From: Methylothermaceae bacterium
Lineage (GTDB): Bacteria; Pseudomonadota; Gammaproteobacteria; Methylococcales; Methylothermaceae
Reading direction: 5' to 3'
Assembly (NCBI GenBank): GCA_026981855.1
Contig: JALSIB010000038.1
Coordinates: 62,001-126,000, forward strand
DNA length: 64,000 nt
Of the stretch, positions 6,960 through 15,927 are shown in pieces (the first letter of the stretch is position 1; the number at the start of each line of letters is the position of its first letter). A program made the translations under genes and the position numbers. The notes under the pieces were generated by a model, which was not told the origin of the DNA, made no database searches, and saw nothing but the letters and a program-made list of their open reading frames with translations.

Positions 6960-9207
6960 ACTGTCTCTGTTTCAACAGGGTATGAATTCGTCGCAGCGTT
7001 CGTTCCACAAAGGGGCGTTTGTCGATCACCAGTATCCGGGCATTTCCCCTTTGTATTTGCCTTGCAAGCTTTTTGAGCGGTTTGACCGCGACCTGGATAC
7101 CCGCCTGATTGACAAAAATGTAAAAAGAAGTCTTGGTGCTGTACCACGAAAGTTTGGCGCGGACAGGGGTATCTGAGTCTTCTTCTCTGAACTCGAACCA
7201 GGTTCCGAGTTTGATGTTTTGCAGTTGGCGGACGATATTCAGGAACTCTGCGGACGTCTCTTTGGTTGCCGTCTCCGGATTCAGGATATCGTCGGTATCG
7301 ATTTCTCTCAGCAAGGGATACTCTTGCGGGGCCGAAAGCGGCTTTGCTACCGCTTGGGATGTTTTGTCGGGGAAGGACAAGGCTTCGCTGTGGCAGTCCT
7401 CCAATTCTTTCAGCAGGCTGTCTGCGCTGTGTTCCGGATCACCCAACAAGGCCAAGCCTTCCTGGATGGCTTTCTTGATCTCGGGGAGCTTGCGTTTGAG
7501 TTCGTATTGATCTCCGGGAGAGGATTTGGGTTGAACGCTCCATACGATGTCCCGGGTGACCTGCAGGTAGGATTGTCTGGTCTCGCTATCGGCACCCTCG
7601 CGCAAATACAACAAGACGAGCAAATTGGACCAGGGGCCGAAAATCAATTTTTCCGCCGCTTTTGGCAGTGTATTGTCACGAATGATCGCTATCAGTTCCC
7701 GGGCGACCACTTGCCGCGCTTCGCGTAACTTTTCCTGGCCTTTGGCCTTTTCGATCGCGCGTTTTTCGATGGCCCGCGCTTGTTTCTGGAATTTTTGCAG
7801 AAACTTTTCGAATTCCTGCAGCAGCTCCTCGAACAATTCGATATTGTCGTCGAAGTCTGTCAATATCGAATTGACCGTCTTGCGCATCTGGTTGAAGACC
7901 AACTGCTCGTTTTTCAGCTTCGCATTGCACATCGTCCCTGCCTGGGTCAGGAGATTGAGCAGGCGACGTGCCGGATGGCGCCGTTTGAAAAAAAACTTAC
8001 GATCCAGCAGGGCCACTTTGAGGTAGGGCGTATGAAGATGGCTGAGTAACGCCTTGACCGAATCAGGCAGGTTGGGGTCGTTGAGAACTAGTTCGAACAA
8101 CATCCCTACCAGTTCGATGACATCGGCATCGGTATGGTTGAGCGGGTGCTGCTTGATGATTTCCGAAAGCCGGCTGATCTGGGCCGAGAATTCGGCCCGG
8201 ATCTGATCCATAGAGTGATAGGCGATATCGGAAGGAACGCCAACGGTTGATTTCGTCGCGTTCGCTTGTCGCGTCAAATCGGAAATCAGCCTGGAAACCG
8301 CTGCAGGGCTGCTTGTCGCCTGGGTGGCCGAAGGGGGTGTTTTCGCCTCTCCTCCCCGGCGTTGTTGAAGCAGCTGGCTGATTTGTTGATAAACCTTCTG
8401 TTCGATGATTTCTTCCCGGGTTTCTGTCCCGCGATTGCTCTGTTGTTCCACTTCCGCGGGTTTTTGCGCGGTTGCAGATTCGTCATCCGGTTCTCTGGGG
8501 ATGTGGAGGGGGTTGCTTTCCAGGTTTGGCAAAATGCCGGCATCGATCAGAATTTCGTTATATCTTTTATAGAGGGGCCCGGCCTGGCGAAATACGTGTT
8601 CCTCGATTGCCTCGATCAGACTGATTTTGACTGCAGTGTCGATGGGAATTTGTACCGCGGTCAGCGCTGAGCGGTAGGCATTGCAGATATGGTGGGGGCT
8701 GCCGGGCAGGGCAGCGGATCGCTCACCGGGTTTCCTGCCACCACAGATGGCGGCAAGCCGGAGATTCAGTGTAGCCAAAGCTTCGCTGTAGCGGACGCAG
8801 GCGCCATTTGCGATGGTATCGAAAGCCAATTCAATCTCAAAGGTTTCTTTTTCCACCAACGATAATTGTTTTGGTTTTCGCGCCGGTTCGCCAGGGCCCT
8901 CGGCCTGAAGGTCGTGTCGTTTCCCCAGGATGAAGTTCTCGAAACCCGCCATCAACTCGTTATAGAACAGCTGGATTATTTCATCGCGATGATCGGTCAT
9001 TTCCTGGCGAATATCCATGCAATGAGCCTGCATGACATTGCTTTCCGCCTGTTCGGCCAGTTTCAGCAAGATGCCGGGAAGGTCGTCCATGAACTGCTGG
9101 AACAGCCCGGTGTACGCCTCGACCAGATATTCCCGGCATTGGTGCGCCACGTCGACGTAGCGGGCGGTTACGCCGGAGGGATGGGGGGATCGTTCTGGCA
9201 ACTTCAA
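6952..9207 (-). CDS. DUF1631 family protein
   Basis: Large soluble protein of 751 residues matching the DUF1631 family (sometimes mislabelled thymidine phosphorylase). The N-terminus is helical (FMDDLPGILLKLAEQAESN near residue 40), the middle is helical with RRHPARRLLNLLTQ, DFDDNIELFEELLQEFEKFL and a long basic/acidic coiled segment, and the C-terminal 90 residues (GTWFEFREEDS ... FVERTLRRIHTLL) resemble a PilZ-like beta domain seen in this family. Function is unknown; links to c-di-GMP signalling or surface traits are proposed for relatives. The start is a TTG at 9207 with only a weak AGG upstream, so the true start could differ. It converges on the PilZ gene with an 8-base overlap. Confidence 0.8.
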   Translation of the reverse strand: MKLPERSPHPSGVTARYVDVAHQCREYLVEAYTGLFQQFMDDLPGILLKLAEQAESNVMQAHCMDIRQEMTDHRDEIIQLFYNELMAGFENFILGKRHDLQAEGPGEPARKPKQLSLVEKETFEIELAFDTIANGACVRYSEALATLNLRLAAICGGRKPGERSAALPGSPHHICNAYRSALTAVQIPIDTAVKISLIEAIEEHVFRQAGPLYKRYNEILIDAGILPNLESNPLHIPREPDDESATAQKPAEVEQQSNRGTETREEIIEQKVYQQISQLLQQRRGGEAKTPPSATQATSSPAAVSRLISDLTRQANATKSTVGVPSDIAYHSMDQIRAEFSAQISRLSEIIKQHPLNHTDADVIELVGMLFELVLNDPNLPDSVKALLSHLHTPYLKVALLDRKFFFKRRHPARRLLNLLTQAGTMCNAKLKNEQLVFNQMRKTVNSILTDFDDNIELFEELLQEFEKFLQKFQKQARAIEKRAIEKAKGQEKLREARQVVARELIAIIRDNTLPKAAEKLIFGPWSNLLVLLYLREGADSETRQSYLQVTRDIVWSVQPKSSPGDQYELKRKLPEIKKAIQEGLALLGDPEHSADSLLKELEDCHSEALSFPDKTSQAVAKPLSAPQEYPLLREIDTDDILNPETATKETSAEFLNIVRQLQNIKLGTWFEFREEDSDTPVRAKLSWYSTKTSFYIFVNQAGIQVAVKPLKKLARQIQRGNARILVIDKRPFVERTLRRIHTLLKQRQFS

Positions 9208-9274
9208 CTTATATGGAACCTGTAGTGTGAGTATTGCGCATCACCGGAAAGCCAAATATCCCTGCTGCATCGTC

Positions 9275-9853
9275 TCAGAACGCCAGCATGAGCACCAGTT
9301 TTTGCAACGGCGGCATGACGAGCATCTTGATGAGCTGTAAGCCTACGAGCGCCAGCAAGGGAGACAGATCCAGCCCTCCCATCAAGGGGATGATACGCCT
9401 GCATGGCCTGAGAATGGGTTCGGTAAGCTGGGACAAAAGGGAAAAAACAGGATTGTATGGGTCGGGGTTGATCCAGCTCATGATCGCCTGAATGATGATG
9501 GCATAAATGAAAACATTGAAAGCCAGATTGACCAGCTGCACGATGGCAGAGGCGATCAGGATACCTATTGCCACTTTCCCCCCACCCTGGACGACGAACG
9601 CCAGATAGTTTGCCAGCATTTGCAGCAGCAATAGCATGACCAGCGAAGCGGAATCCACGCGGCCGATGGAAGGGATGATCCTTCTCAGGAGGCGAAGGGG
9701 AGGATGCGTGATTCTGACCAAAAACTGTGATATGGGATTGTAAAAATCGGCATCCACCAATTGGAACATGAACCGCAACATCACGGCGAGAATGTAGAAT
9801 CCAAAAACGGTATTGATCAGAAATACCGCGGGATTGGCCAGATAACCATTCAT
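9275..9853 (-). CDS. yggT: YggT family membrane protein
   Basis: Integral membrane protein of 192 residues with two YGGT repeats, each of two membrane segments: residues about 8-75 (FGFYILAVMLRFMFQLV, then HPPLRLLRRIIPSIG) and 105-165 (FIYAIIIQAIMSWI, then LTEPILRPCRRIIPLMG). The paired P-(L/I)-R-(R/P)-x-R-R-I-I-P motifs are the family signature. Distant homologues in plastids (CCB3/YlmG) act in cytochrome assembly or nucleoid organisation; the bacterial role is unclear. The ATG overlaps the proC stop as ATGA, the conserved proC-yggT pairing of gammaproteobacteria. Confidence 0.93.
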   Translation of the reverse strand: MNGYLANPAVFLINTVFGFYILAVMLRFMFQLVDADFYNPISQFLVRITHPPLRLLRRIIPSIGRVDSASLVMLLLLQMLANYLAFVVQGGGKVAIGILIASAIVQLVNLAFNVFIYAIIIQAIMSWINPDPYNPVFSLLSQLTEPILRPCRRIIPLMGGLDLSPLLALVGLQLIKMLVMPPLQKLVLMLAF

Positions 9854-10683
9854 CGGTCGTTTTCCCCTAAATGAGCGGAGAGTTGTTTTGATCTCTCATA
9901 CGCGGCCTGCAAGGCCTGCAGAACCAGTTGTTCGAAATTTCCCTGGGTGAAAGTCTCTATGGCACGTTCAGTGGTTCCACCGGGTGAGGTTACTCGGCGA
10001 CGTAATTCACCGGGACCGACATCTGCTTCCAGGGCCAGTTTGGCAGCGCCAAAGGCGGTTTGTTCCACCAGAAGCCGGGCGGTATCGGGAGGCAGGCCCA
10101 ATTCCAAGGCCGCGGTTTCCATGGCCTCCATCAAAAGAAAAAAATAGGCGGGTCCACTGCCCGAAACCGCCGTCACGGCATCCAAGAGCGCTTCCGACTC
10201 GACCCATACCGCCACGCCGACGGCACGCAGCAACGATTCGGCCAGATCCCTTTGCCGGGTGCTGACGTGGGAATTGGCATGCAACCCCGTTGCCCCGGCT
10301 TGAACCAGGGCGGGCGTATTGGGCATGCAGCGCACAATGGCCACATTGCCCCCCAGCCACCCTTCCAGACTCTGTTCCCGGATGCCGGCGGCGATCGAGA
10401 CGATCAATGGCCGGGCACGCTGGACCAGATCCGCGATCTCCAGCGCCACAGACCGGACCTGCTGAGGCTTGACGGCCAATACGACGATATCGCACGCTTC
10501 AACCAACGACCGGTTGGTGGAGGCAAGGTTGACGCCCAATGCGGCGTTCAAGTCCCGGCATTTCTTCGGATCGAGGTCCGTAACCGTGATGTTTTGGGGA
10601 GGGAAGTCATCTGCAATCAGACCACCAATGAGACTGGTGGCCATATTCCCCGCGCCTATGAAGCCGCAGCGGTACTTCTCCAT
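9850..10683 (-). CDS. proC: Pyrroline-5-carboxylate reductase
   Basis: NAD(P)H-dependent reductase catalysing the last step of proline synthesis. The 277-residue protein begins MEKYRCGFIGAGNMATSLIG with the GxGxMA nucleotide-binding loop at residues 10-15, followed by VKPQQV and MPNTPALVQAG. The C-terminal dimerisation domain has AVSGSGPAYFF and TSPGGTTERAI. AGGAGG lies 7 bases before this ATG, which is why I prefer it to an upstream in-frame ATG 48 codons earlier that runs through the bTHX gene. It overlaps yggT downstream and follows the bTHX gene by 49 bases, probably one transcript. Confidence 0.95.
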   Translation of the reverse strand: MEKYRCGFIGAGNMATSLIGGLIADDFPPQNITVTDLDPKKCRDLNAALGVNLASTNRSLVEACDIVVLAVKPQQVRSVALEIADLVQRARPLIVSIAAGIREQSLEGWLGGNVAIVRCMPNTPALVQAGATGLHANSHVSTRQRDLAESLLRAVGVAVWVESEALLDAVTAVSGSGPAYFFLLMEAMETAALELGLPPDTARLLVEQTAFGAAKLALEADVGPGELRRRVTSPGGTTERAIETFTQGNFEQLVLQALQAAYERSKQLSAHLGENDR

Positions 10684-10732
10684 TTTTATCCTCCTGAGAG
10701 GGGGAGAGCTCGAAGGCATTCCCCCCCGGGTG

Positions 10733-10837
10733 TTATTTATTTCCCTTGGATTTGGTTTTTTTGGCTTTGGGGCGGGTCTTGCCGTAGGTTCCGGCAGCAA
10801 TCTTGCCTCGTCTGGTACGGATATCACCTTTTGCCAT
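10733..10837 (-). CDS. Small ribosomal subunit protein bTHX
   Basis: A 34-codon gene encoding a very basic peptide that starts MAKGDIRTRRGKIAAGTYGK and continues TRPKAKKTKSK. The pattern GDxxTxRGKxxxGTxGKTRPK is the signature of the 30S protein THX, which sits in the head of the small subunit and stabilises it. GGAGG lies 6 bases before the ATG at 10837, and a TAA at 10733-10735 ends the frame. It sits 49 bases upstream of proC in the same direction. It is easily missed because of its size and because a longer in-frame shadow of proC crosses it in another frame. Confidence 0.9.
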   Translation of the reverse strand: MAKGDIRTRRGKIAAGTYGKTRPKAKKTKSKGNK

Positions 10838-10911
10838 ACGATTCCTCCAGGGTTGAATGAAAACAGAAGGTGTTCATTTTAACCTGCTTGTCTGGGCGAA
10901 CAAATATTCCT

Positions 10912-10929
10912 GGCAGGCAAGCCTGCCAA
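10912..10929. repeat. Perfect inverted repeat between bTHX and DUF779 genes
   Basis: TGGCAGGC and GCCTGCCA are separated by two A, forming an 18-base palindrome 60-77 bases downstream of the DUF779 stop on the minus strand. There is no T tract on either side, so it could be a protein-binding site for the bTHX-proC promoter or a Rho-type transcript end stabiliser. Confidence 0.45.
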
Positions 10930-10988
10930 CTCTCAACTTGCTTTCCGGTGGAAACGGCAGGTTTGACCGTAGAAGGGGCTTTCCGGTC

Positions 10989-11366
10989 TCAAGGGTTTTG
11001 GTCTTGCTCCAACAGGGCCAGTTCCTCTTCCGTGAACACCCGGGAGCGGGTAAGGAAACGCATGCCTTCAGGGCCCTCGAGGGAGAACATGCCGCCCCGC
11101 CCTGGGACGACATCGATGATCAGTTGAGTATGCTTCCAATATTCGTACTGGGGGCGCCCCATATAGAATGGGCATCCGCCGATTTCACCCAGTAAAACGT
11201 CTTGGTTGCCGAGCTGGAAGTCGTCCCTGGGATAACACATGGGCGAAGAACCATCGCAGCAGCCGCCGGACTGGTGGAACATCAACGGGCCGTGTTCAGC
11301 CTCGAGTTTCTCGATCAGCTTCAGGGCCGCCTCGGTGGCGACCACACGGGGGACGGTTCCACGCAT
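10989..11366 (-). CDS. DUF779 family protein, aldehyde dehydrogenase partner
   Basis: Soluble 125-residue protein of the DUF779 family. It has the conserved block FHQSGGCCDGSSPMCYP with a vicinal CC plus a third cysteine (possible metal site), then GGCPFYMGRPQYEYWKHTQL and PGRGGMFSLEGPEGMRF. Genes of this family are commonly found directly downstream of AldB/ExaC-type aldehyde dehydrogenases, as here (98 bases after the dehydrogenase stop). A helper role in maturation or activity of that enzyme is suspected from context only. GAGGA precedes the ATG at 11366. The spacer to the dehydrogenase carries an inverted repeat. Confidence 0.85.
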   Translation of the reverse strand: MRGTVPRVVATEAALKLIEKLEAEHGPLMFHQSGGCCDGSSPMCYPRDDFQLGNQDVLLGEIGGCPFYMGRPQYEYWKHTQLIIDVVPGRGGMFSLEGPEGMRFLTRSRVFTEEELALLEQDQNP

Positions 11367-11394
11367 GGCATGTCCTCGATGATTCGTGCGTTCG

Positions 11395-11454
11395 CCGGGA
11401 AGACGCAGAGAACGCAGGGCTTTAGAGTCAAAACTTTTCTCTGCGCCTCTGCGG
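11395..11454. repeat. Imperfect inverted repeat of CGCAGAG type
   Basis: An arm at 11395-11412 (core GACGCAGAGAA) mirrors an arm at 11437-11454 (core TTCTCTGCGCCTCTGCGG) around a 24-base loop. CGCAGAG-type inverted repeats are widespread intergenic elements in proteobacteria. It occupies most of the gap between the aldehyde dehydrogenase and DUF779 genes and may trim or stabilise the mRNA. Confidence 0.6.
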
Positions 11455-11464
11455 TGAATCCCAA

Positions 11465-12985
11465 TCAGAAGAAACCCAACGGCTGGGTGTCGTAACTCAC
11501 CAGCAGATTCTTCACCTGCTGATAATGGTCGAGCATCATCTTGTGGGTTTCCCTGCCAATGCCCGACTGCTTGTAACCACCGAAGGCGGCATGGGCCGGA
11601 TAGAGATGGTAACAATTGGTCCATACCCTTCCCGCCTGGATACCGCGCCCCATGCGGTAGGCGAGGTTGATGTCCCGCGTCCAGACACCGGCTCCGAGGC
11701 CGTACAGGGTATCGTTCGCGATTCGCAAGGCCTCGTTTTCGTCCTCGAAGGTGGTGACGGCAAGGACGGGACCGAAAATTTCCTCCTGAAAAATCCGCAT
11801 CTTGTTGTGCCCTTTGAATACCGTCGGAGCGACGTAATAGCCGCCGGCCAGCTCCCCTTCCATTGTGAGCGGTTCCCCACCGGTCAGACATTCCGCGCCT
11901 TCCTGTTTGGCGATATCGAAATACGAGAGAATCTTCTCTTTCTGCTCGGAGGAAGCCTGGGCGCCCATCATGGTGTCGGTGTCCAGGGGGTTGCCGACCC
12001 GAATGGCCTCGACCCGCTCAAGGGCGCGGGAAATGAAGTCCTCGTAGATGGATGCCTGGATCAAGGCCCTGGAGGGGCAGGTGCAGACTTCCCCCTGGTT
12101 GAGGGCGAACATCGTGAAGCCCTCCAGGGCCTTGTCGAGATATTCCCCTTCGGAAGTCATAACGTCCCGGAAAAAAATATTGGGTGACTTGCCCCCCAGC
12201 TCGAGGGTCACGGGGATGAGGTTTTCCGAGGCGTACTGCATGATCAGGCGACCGGTGGTGGTTTCGCCGGTAAAGGCGATTTTGGCGATCCGGGGATTTT
12301 GCGCCAGGGGTTTCCCGGCCTCGACTCCATAACCATTGACGACGTTGAGAACGCCCGGGGGAATCAGGTCTCCCACCAATTCCAGCCAGAGCATGATCGA
12401 AGCCGGGGTTTGTTCGGCCGGCTTCAATACCACGCAGTTTCCGGCCGCGATCGCCGGGGCCAGTTTCCAGGCTGCCATCAGCAGCGGAAAATTCCAGGGA
12501 ATGATTTGCCCGACCACGCCCAGCGGCTCGTGGAAATGGTAGGCGATCGTCTTGTCGTCGATTTCACTGAGGTGCCCTTCCTGGGTCCGGATCGCGGCGG
12601 CGAAATAGCGGAAATGATCGATGGCCAGAGGAATGTCGGCCGCCAGCGTTTCGCGGATGGGTTTGCCGTTGTCCCAGGTTTCCGCCACCGCCAGGGCCTC
12701 CAGGTTGTCTTCCATTCGGTCGGCGATGTGGCGCAGCACGGCCGCACGTTCGGCGGCGGGGGTGTCGCGCCATTTGTCCTTGGCGGCGTGGGCGGCGTCC
12801 AGGGCCTTTTCGATATCTTCCGCAGTGGAGCGGGCGACTTCGCAAAAGGGTTGGCCGGTGACCGGCGTGATGTCCGGGAAGTATCGGCCTTTGACGGGCG
12901 CGACCCATTGACCGCCGATGAAGTTGTCATAACGGTTTTTGAATGCGACCTTCGAACCTGAGGCGTTGGGGGGAGCATACAGCAT
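11465..12985 (-). CDS. NAD(P)-dependent aldehyde dehydrogenase, AldB/ExaC type
   Basis: Oxidises an aldehyde to the acid in the cytoplasm; relatives act on acetaldehyde and other short aldehydes. The 506-residue protein has [16 protein letters not shown] (cofactor site), FTGETTTGR, the general base E262 in LELGGKSPN, and catalytic C301 in [11 protein letters not shown] with a second cysteine at C303, a pattern typical of the AldB/ExaC/AcoD group. The C-terminal [14 protein letters not shown] segment is present. AGAGG precedes the ATG by 7 bases. With DUF779 downstream it forms a two-gene unit. In a methylotroph it might detoxify acetaldehyde; formaldehyde as substrate is possible but unproven. 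Confidence 0.93.
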   Translation of the reverse strand: MLYAPPNASGSKVAFKNRYDNFIGGQWVAPVKGRYFPDITPVTGQPFCEVARSTAEDIEKALDAAHAAKDKWRDTPAAERAAVLRHIADRMEDNLEALAVAETWDNGKPIRETLAADIPLAIDHFRYFAAAIRTQEGHLSEIDDKTIAYHFHEPLGVVGQIIPWNFPLLMAAWKLAPAIAAGNCVVLKPAEQTPASIMLWLELVGDLIPPGVLNVVNGYGVEAGKPLAQNPRIAKIAFTGETTTGRLIMQYASENLIPVTLELGGKSPNIFFRDVMTSEGEYLDKALEGFTMFALNQGEVCTCPSRALIQASIYEDFISRALERVEAIRVGNPLDTDTMMGAQASSEQKEKILSYFDIAKQEGAECLTGGEPLTMEGELAGGYYVAPTVFKGHNKMRIFQEEIFGPVLAVTTFEDENEALRIANDTLYGLGAGVWTRDINLAYRMGRGIQAGRVWTNCYHLYPAHAAFGGYKQSGIGRETHKMMLDHYQQVKNLLVSYDTQPLGFF

Positions 12986-13136
12986 GGAGATACCTCTTCA
13001 ATTTGGAAGGCGGAACAGGTGTTTTCCGCCGATTATACAGGCTGCCCCGGTGTCTTCAACCGCTCTGCCGGTCGAGTCAGGGCAATCCCATGACTGCGGT
13101 TTTCCCGTTCAAACTCGATCTTGCACGACCTTAAAG

Positions 13137-13160
13137 CCCCTTCTCCCAAAGGGAGAGGGG
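13137..13160. repeat. GC-rich hairpin repeat CCCCTTCTCCC/GGGAGAGGGG
   Basis: CCCCTTCTCCC (13137-13147) and GGGAGAGGGG (13151-13160) form a near-perfect hairpin around AAA within the 281-base gap between aldehyde dehydrogenase and holC. The following 100 bases (GGGAAAGGGGGAT, GCCGGGGTGGGCGG) are also of the low-complexity GC type often repeated in intergenic regions. No second copy is in this window. Confidence 0.5.
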
Positions 13161-13266
13161 AGAAACCGGTTCGTGCGAGTGCCCTGCCGGTTAGGTCCGC
13201 CCTCTGTCGCGTCCCCTGGGAAAGGGGGATGTCAGAGGCCGGGGTGGGCGGAAGGTGCTGCCGGGC

Positions 13267-13698
13267 TCAGTGGATTTTGTGGGTCGCGGGCTTGATGTCC
13301 TGGCTTTGATAGGAGCGGTATTTGTCGCGCCCCGCCTGGCGAACGCCGGGGTCTGCATCGACTATCTCGGCGATACGCTGAAAATACCGCCAATCCGGCG
13401 GGATGTCGGCGGCCAGATTGATCAGAAAGTCGTGAAATCCTTCGGGTGCCTGAGACACGCCGATCAAGACCGGAACGAGTGGATCGTCGCCCTGGTTCCC
13501 GGCCAGGGCATGGGGGACGAAACTGCCTTGGCGGAAGGTCCACAAAAGCTCGTCGAGCAGTGCGGCCTCGGTGGTGTCCGAGGCCCGGATGAAAACCTTG
13601 TGGCCCGCTTTCCATGCTTTCTCGGCCAGACGGCAGGTGTACAGGCGGCGGGCAGAGGGGTCGTCGCCCGCCAGGACGAAAAAATCCACCTGGGGCAT
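13267..13698 (-). CDS. holC: DNA polymerase III chi subunit
   Basis: Component of the clamp-loader complex that links the replisome to SSB. The 143-residue protein begins [29 protein letters not shown], contains LLDELLWTFRQGSFVPHAL and PVLIGVS, and ends with ERY-like FQRIAEIVDADP and RDKYRSYQ. These blocks and length match HolC. Its ATG overlaps the pepA stop by one base (TAATG), the conserved pepA-holC pairing. No terminator is evident downstream. Confidence 0.92.
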   Translation of the reverse strand: MPQVDFFVLAGDDPSARRLYTCRLAEKAWKAGHKVFIRASDTTEAALLDELLWTFRQGSFVPHALAGNQGDDPLVPVLIGVSQAPEGFHDFLINLAADIPPDWRYFQRIAEIVDADPGVRQAGRDKYRSYQSQDIKPATHKIH

Positions 13699-15185
13699 TA
13701 TCCCGCTTTGTCGAGCAGGAATTGCGTCAGCAAGGGAACGGGGCGGCCCGTCGCGCCCTTGTTGTTACCGCTGTGCCAGGCCGTTCCGGCGATGTCCAGG
13801 TGTGCCCACTTGAACTTTTCCGTGAATCTGGCCAGGAAACATGCGGCGGTGATGGTGCCGGCATCGCGGCCACCGATATTGGCCATGTCGGCAAAATTGG
13901 ATTTGAGCTGCTCCCGGTACTCGTCCCACAACGGGAGCTGCCAGGCCCTGTCCAGGCTGGTTTTGCCCGCTTCGAGAATATCCCGGCACAGGGACTCGTC
14001 GTTCCCCAGCAAGCCGGAGGCATGATGTCCCAAAGCGACGACGCACGCGCCTGTCAAGGTGGCGATATCGATGACCAGCTCGGGGTCGAATTTTTGGGTA
14101 TAGGTGAGGGCATCGCACAAGATCAAGCGGCCTTCGGCGTCGGTGTTGAGAATCTCGACCGTTTTCCCTGCCATGGTCTTGACGATGTCGCCGGGCTTGT
14201 TGGCTTCCCCGTCAGGCAGATTTTCCGAGGCCGGGATGATTCCCACCAGATTCAAGGGCAAGGCCATCTCGGCGACGGCCTGGAAGGTTCCCAATACACT
14301 GGCGCCGCCGCACATGTCGTATTTCATTTCATCCATGTTCTGGGCCGGCTTGAGGGAGATGCCGCCGGCATCGAAGGTCAGTCCCTTTCCAACCAGCGCG
14401 ATAGGTTTGTCTTTGCTTTTCGCGCCCCGATATTCCAGAACGATCAGCTTCGCGGGTTGACGGCTGCCGCGGGAAACCGACAACAGTGCACCCATGCCGA
14501 GCTTTTCCATCTCGCGCTCTTCCAGGATCGTAGCCTTGATCGGCGCGTGGCGATCGGCCAGTTCCTGCGCCTGTTCGGCCAGATAGGCCGGGGTGCAGAC
14601 ATTGCCGGGGAGGTTGGCCAGATCTTTGGCGAAATTCATGCCCGAAGCGATCGATCCGCCTTCGCGGGCCCCCTTTTCGACCGCCTCGCCATGCGCCTTG
14701 TCGCCAATGTGGAAATCCACATGGCTCAAAACGGGCAGATCCCCCTCCTCGCTTTTCATGGTGGTGAAGCGATAGCAACCTTGCCCGAAGCGCATCGCGA
14801 GCTGTCTCGCCTTCCAGCGCGGGTCGGCCTTTTCCACCTGGACATCGAGCAGGGCGCAAAGCGCCCGTTTCGAGGGGGTGGAGGTGAGCGCCTTGATAGC
14901 GGCATCGACCGATTTGGCATACTGGGCGGGTCCGAGATCTTTTTTCTTGCCCAAACCCACGGCCAGGATCCGGTCCGCCCGGCATCCGGGCAGTTGATGC
15001 AGTAACAGCGTGTCACCGGGGCGGGCCTTGAACTGTTCGCGTTTCAGGATCCTGGCGAGGGTTCCGTCGCTTGCGCGGTTGATGGTTTCGGCCCCGGGCG
15101 ACAGCTTGAGTTTGTCGTAAATGCCGACGAGCAAGCAAGGGGTGCGTTTCTTGTCGATGGCGCCGGTAAAAGAAGAAAAGTCCAT
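13698..15185 (-). CDS. pepA: Leucyl aminopeptidase
   Basis: Cytosolic M17 aminopeptidase with two metal ions, releasing N-terminal leucine and other residues; PepA of E. coli also acts in DNA recombination and regulation. The product (495 residues from ATG 15185) has the metal and catalytic motifs [25 protein letters not shown] and [10 protein letters not shown]. An in-frame TTG at 15209 would add eight residues and overlap the preceding gene, but AAGGA lies 8 bases before the ATG at 15185, so I take that start. It is followed by holC and preceded by a small membrane protein gene, probably one transcript. Confidence 0.95.
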   Translation of the reverse strand: MDFSSFTGAIDKKRTPCLLVGIYDKLKLSPGAETINRASDGTLARILKREQFKARPGDTLLLHQLPGCRADRILAVGLGKKKDLGPAQYAKSVDAAIKALTSTPSKRALCALLDVQVEKADPRWKARQLAMRFGQGCYRFTTMKSEEGDLPVLSHVDFHIGDKAHGEAVEKGAREGGSIASGMNFAKDLANLPGNVCTPAYLAEQAQELADRHAPIKATILEEREMEKLGMGALLSVSRGSRQPAKLIVLEYRGAKSKDKPIALVGKGLTFDAGGISLKPAQNMDEMKYDMCGGASVLGTFQAVAEMALPLNLVGIIPASENLPDGEANKPGDIVKTMAGKTVEILNTDAEGRLILCDALTYTQKFDPELVIDIATLTGACVVALGHHASGLLGNDESLCRDILEAGKTSLDRAWQLPLWDEYREQLKSNFADMANIGGRDAGTITAACFLARFTEKFKWAHLDIAGTAWHSGNNKGATGRPVPLLTQFLLDKAG

Positions 15186-15205
15186 GAGAGAATCCTTTTT
15201 GTCGG

Positions 15206-15451
15206 TCAAGCGGATTCCTCGGATGCCTGGACAGTGGCGGTATGGCTGTCGTCTTCTTTCTCCAGGCTGGCGAAACGGGCGCCGAAAAACATGGCGATAT
15301 AGACTTCCACCGCCAGCATGAGCATGTAAAGAAGCGCCGGCAGTCTGGCGAAAGTCAAGGCGAAGAACAATACCAGAAACAGCGAAGTCAATGCCGGGTG
15401 TGCCAGGAACTCTTCATGTTTGATGGTGATCTTATAATAATTGATGTTCAT
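15206..15451 (-). CDS. Small membrane protein of unknown function
   Basis: An 81-residue protein with a short N-terminal cytoplasmic part ([18 protein letters not shown]), two hydrophobic segments ([13 protein letters not shown] and [17 protein letters not shown]) and an acidic C-terminal tail. I do not recognise the family. GAGGAGG lies 12 bases before the ATG and a consensus -10 box is visible upstream. The gene ends 20 bases before pepA and runs in the same direction, so it is probably the first gene of a pepA-holC transcript. Confidence 0.65.
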   Translation of the reverse strand: MNINYYKITIKHEEFLAHPALTSLFLVLFFALTFARLPALLYMLMLAVEVYIAMFFGARFASLEKEDDSHTATVQASEESA

Positions 15452-15516
15452 GATCTCGGAGTACCTCCTCTTGAATTGGGGAATAGTCGGGCCTGAAAAA
15501 AATACAGACCTTTCCC

Positions 15517-15522
15517 ATTATA
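15517..15522 (-). promoter_or_regulatory. Consensus -10 box for the small membrane protein-pepA-holC unit
   Basis: On the minus strand the sequence reads TATAAT, 66 bases upstream of the 81-residue protein start. The -35 position (TGCCAT at 17 bases) is poor. The divergent DUF4404 gene starts about 110 bases away. Confidence 0.45.
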
Positions 15523-15627
15523 AGCCAATAACGTGGTGGATGGCAGGCGGGTGATCGCTTTTCAAATACCTTGTTGAGCAGTGCTGTGATAGGATTTACC
15601 CATGAATCACGAGGGTTGGAGGTGTCA

Positions 15628-15900
15628 ATGAGCGATACGAACAAGGACAAGCTCAGTCATGGGTTGGAGCGGCTGAGGGAAGAACTCAAAAATGAAAAGA
15701 TCGACCAGGCCACCAGAGAGCGTCTGGAGTCTCTTGCCGCAAGAGTCGAAAGCCAGCTGGAAAGACAAAAGGACGAGGAAGCGCATCACGGTTTGTTACA
15801 GGAGCTTGAAGAGGAGATCATGCGCTTCGAGGTTGCCCATCCCCGTCTCACTGCAATCATCAATGACATCATGGTGGCATTGAGCAACATGGGGATCTGA
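15628..15900 (+). CDS. DUF4404 family protein
   Basis: A 90-residue, highly charged, mainly helical cytoplasmic protein: an N-terminal amphipathic helix (KLSHGLERLREELKN), a coiled-coil-like middle (RLESLAARVESQLERQKDEE) and a conserved C-terminal segment FEVAHPRLTAIINDIMVALSNMGI. The C-terminal PxLTxxLxxxxxxLxxMGI pattern is typical of DUF4404. Its role is unknown. GGAGG lies 5 bases before the ATG at 15628. It is followed by pcnB after 27 bases. Confidence 0.82.
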   Translation: MSDTNKDKLSHGLERLREELKNEKIDQATRERLESLAARVESQLERQKDEEAHHGLLQELEEEIMRFEVAHPRLTAIINDIMVALSNMGI

Positions 15901-15927
15901 ATTCTAATTATCCACACCGCCTGAGCA

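Noticed and set aside
10684-10827. Upstream in-frame extension of proC
   Set aside because: It would run antiparallel to nothing but across the bTHX gene in another frame; proC homologues start at MEKYRCGFIGAG and AGGAGG precedes that ATG.
15186-15209. TTG start for pepA giving eight more residues
   Set aside because: The ATG at 15185 has AAGGA at good spacing, while the TTG would overlap the upstream gene stop without its own ribosome-binding site.
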